5,988 nt of DNA from the NCBI RefSeq assembly GCF_030454045.1, contig NZ_JAKDJE010000113.1, positions 1 to 5,988 of the forward strand, in the 5' to 3' direction. Below are positions 5,903-5,988 of this stretch, piece by piece. Source of the stretch: Psychrobacter sp. GTDB lineage: Bacteria > Pseudomonadota > Gammaproteobacteria > Pseudomonadales > Moraxellaceae. The stretch's first letter is position 1; each line of letters starts with the position of its first letter. The notes under the pieces were generated by a model. That model was not told where the DNA came from and made no database searches. It saw nothing but the letters and a program-made list of their open reading frames with translations. A program made the translations under genes and the position numbers.

Positions 5903-5988
5903 AAAATAATAAGTTTAGTCATTCTAAGCGCTTATTTTTAACGATGAAGCGGCAAAAAAGAGTCCTGTCCCCTGCTTTTATCGTTGGG
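5841..5988 (-). mobile_element. Possible terminal part of an insertion sequence or MITE, cut by the window edge
   Basis: From the sharp boundary at 5841 the sequence continues to the window end without a recognisable host gene. It contains an 11-bp AT-rich stem, GTTAAAAATAA (5899-5909) with TTATTTTTAAC (5932-5942). On the minus strand an open frame enters from the right edge and ends in TGA at 5921-5919 (22 codons visible). A second ends in TAA at 5940-5938 (16 codons). Either could be the tail of a transposase, leaving a non-coding stretch to the terminus, but both are too short to assign. The mobile-element call rests mainly on the repeated terminus and its TA junctions. Confidence 0.35.

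Overview
The window looks like chromosomal DNA from a gammaproteobacterium of the Moraxellaceae, most likely Psychrobacter or a close relative. I infer this from moderate GC content, the character of the proteins (Gln-rich, with Asn/Asp-rich inserts) and the gene set. It cannot be proven from the window alone.

Layout. Positions 1-64 hold one copy of a repeat that runs off the left edge. trmL (121-678, +) follows. It converges on a minus-strand cluster, tusD-tusC-tusB-tusE, which occupies 2344 down to 771. A divergent spacer of about 380 bp (2345-2720) separates tusD from glnE (2721-5582, +). Beyond glnE lies about 256 bp with no convincing complete gene, containing a consensus extended -10 promoter. 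The second copy of the repeat, in the opposite orientation, begins at 5839/5841 and continues towards the right edge.

Function. trmL and the tus cluster both act on the tRNA wobble position. TrmL 2'-O-methylates nucleotide 34 of two tRNA-Leu species. The Tus proteins relay sulfur to MnmA for 2-thiolation of U34 in the Lys, Glu and Gln tRNAs. GlnE is the bifunctional adenylyltransferase/adenylyl-removing enzyme of glutamine synthetase. Both of its nucleotidyltransferase domains look intact, so it is an ordinary housekeeping nitrogen regulator.

The feature most worth a second look is the pair of near-identical 64-bp inverted repeats (63/64 matches) that bracket the whole 5.8-kb core-gene block. 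They look like the same terminus of a mobile or dispersed element facing inward from both sides, each directly abutting a TA dinucleotide. This could permit inversion of the block. It may also have separated trmL from its native promoter and interrupted whatever once lay downstream of glnE. I see no CRISPR array, tRNA, rRNA or undescribed defence system.
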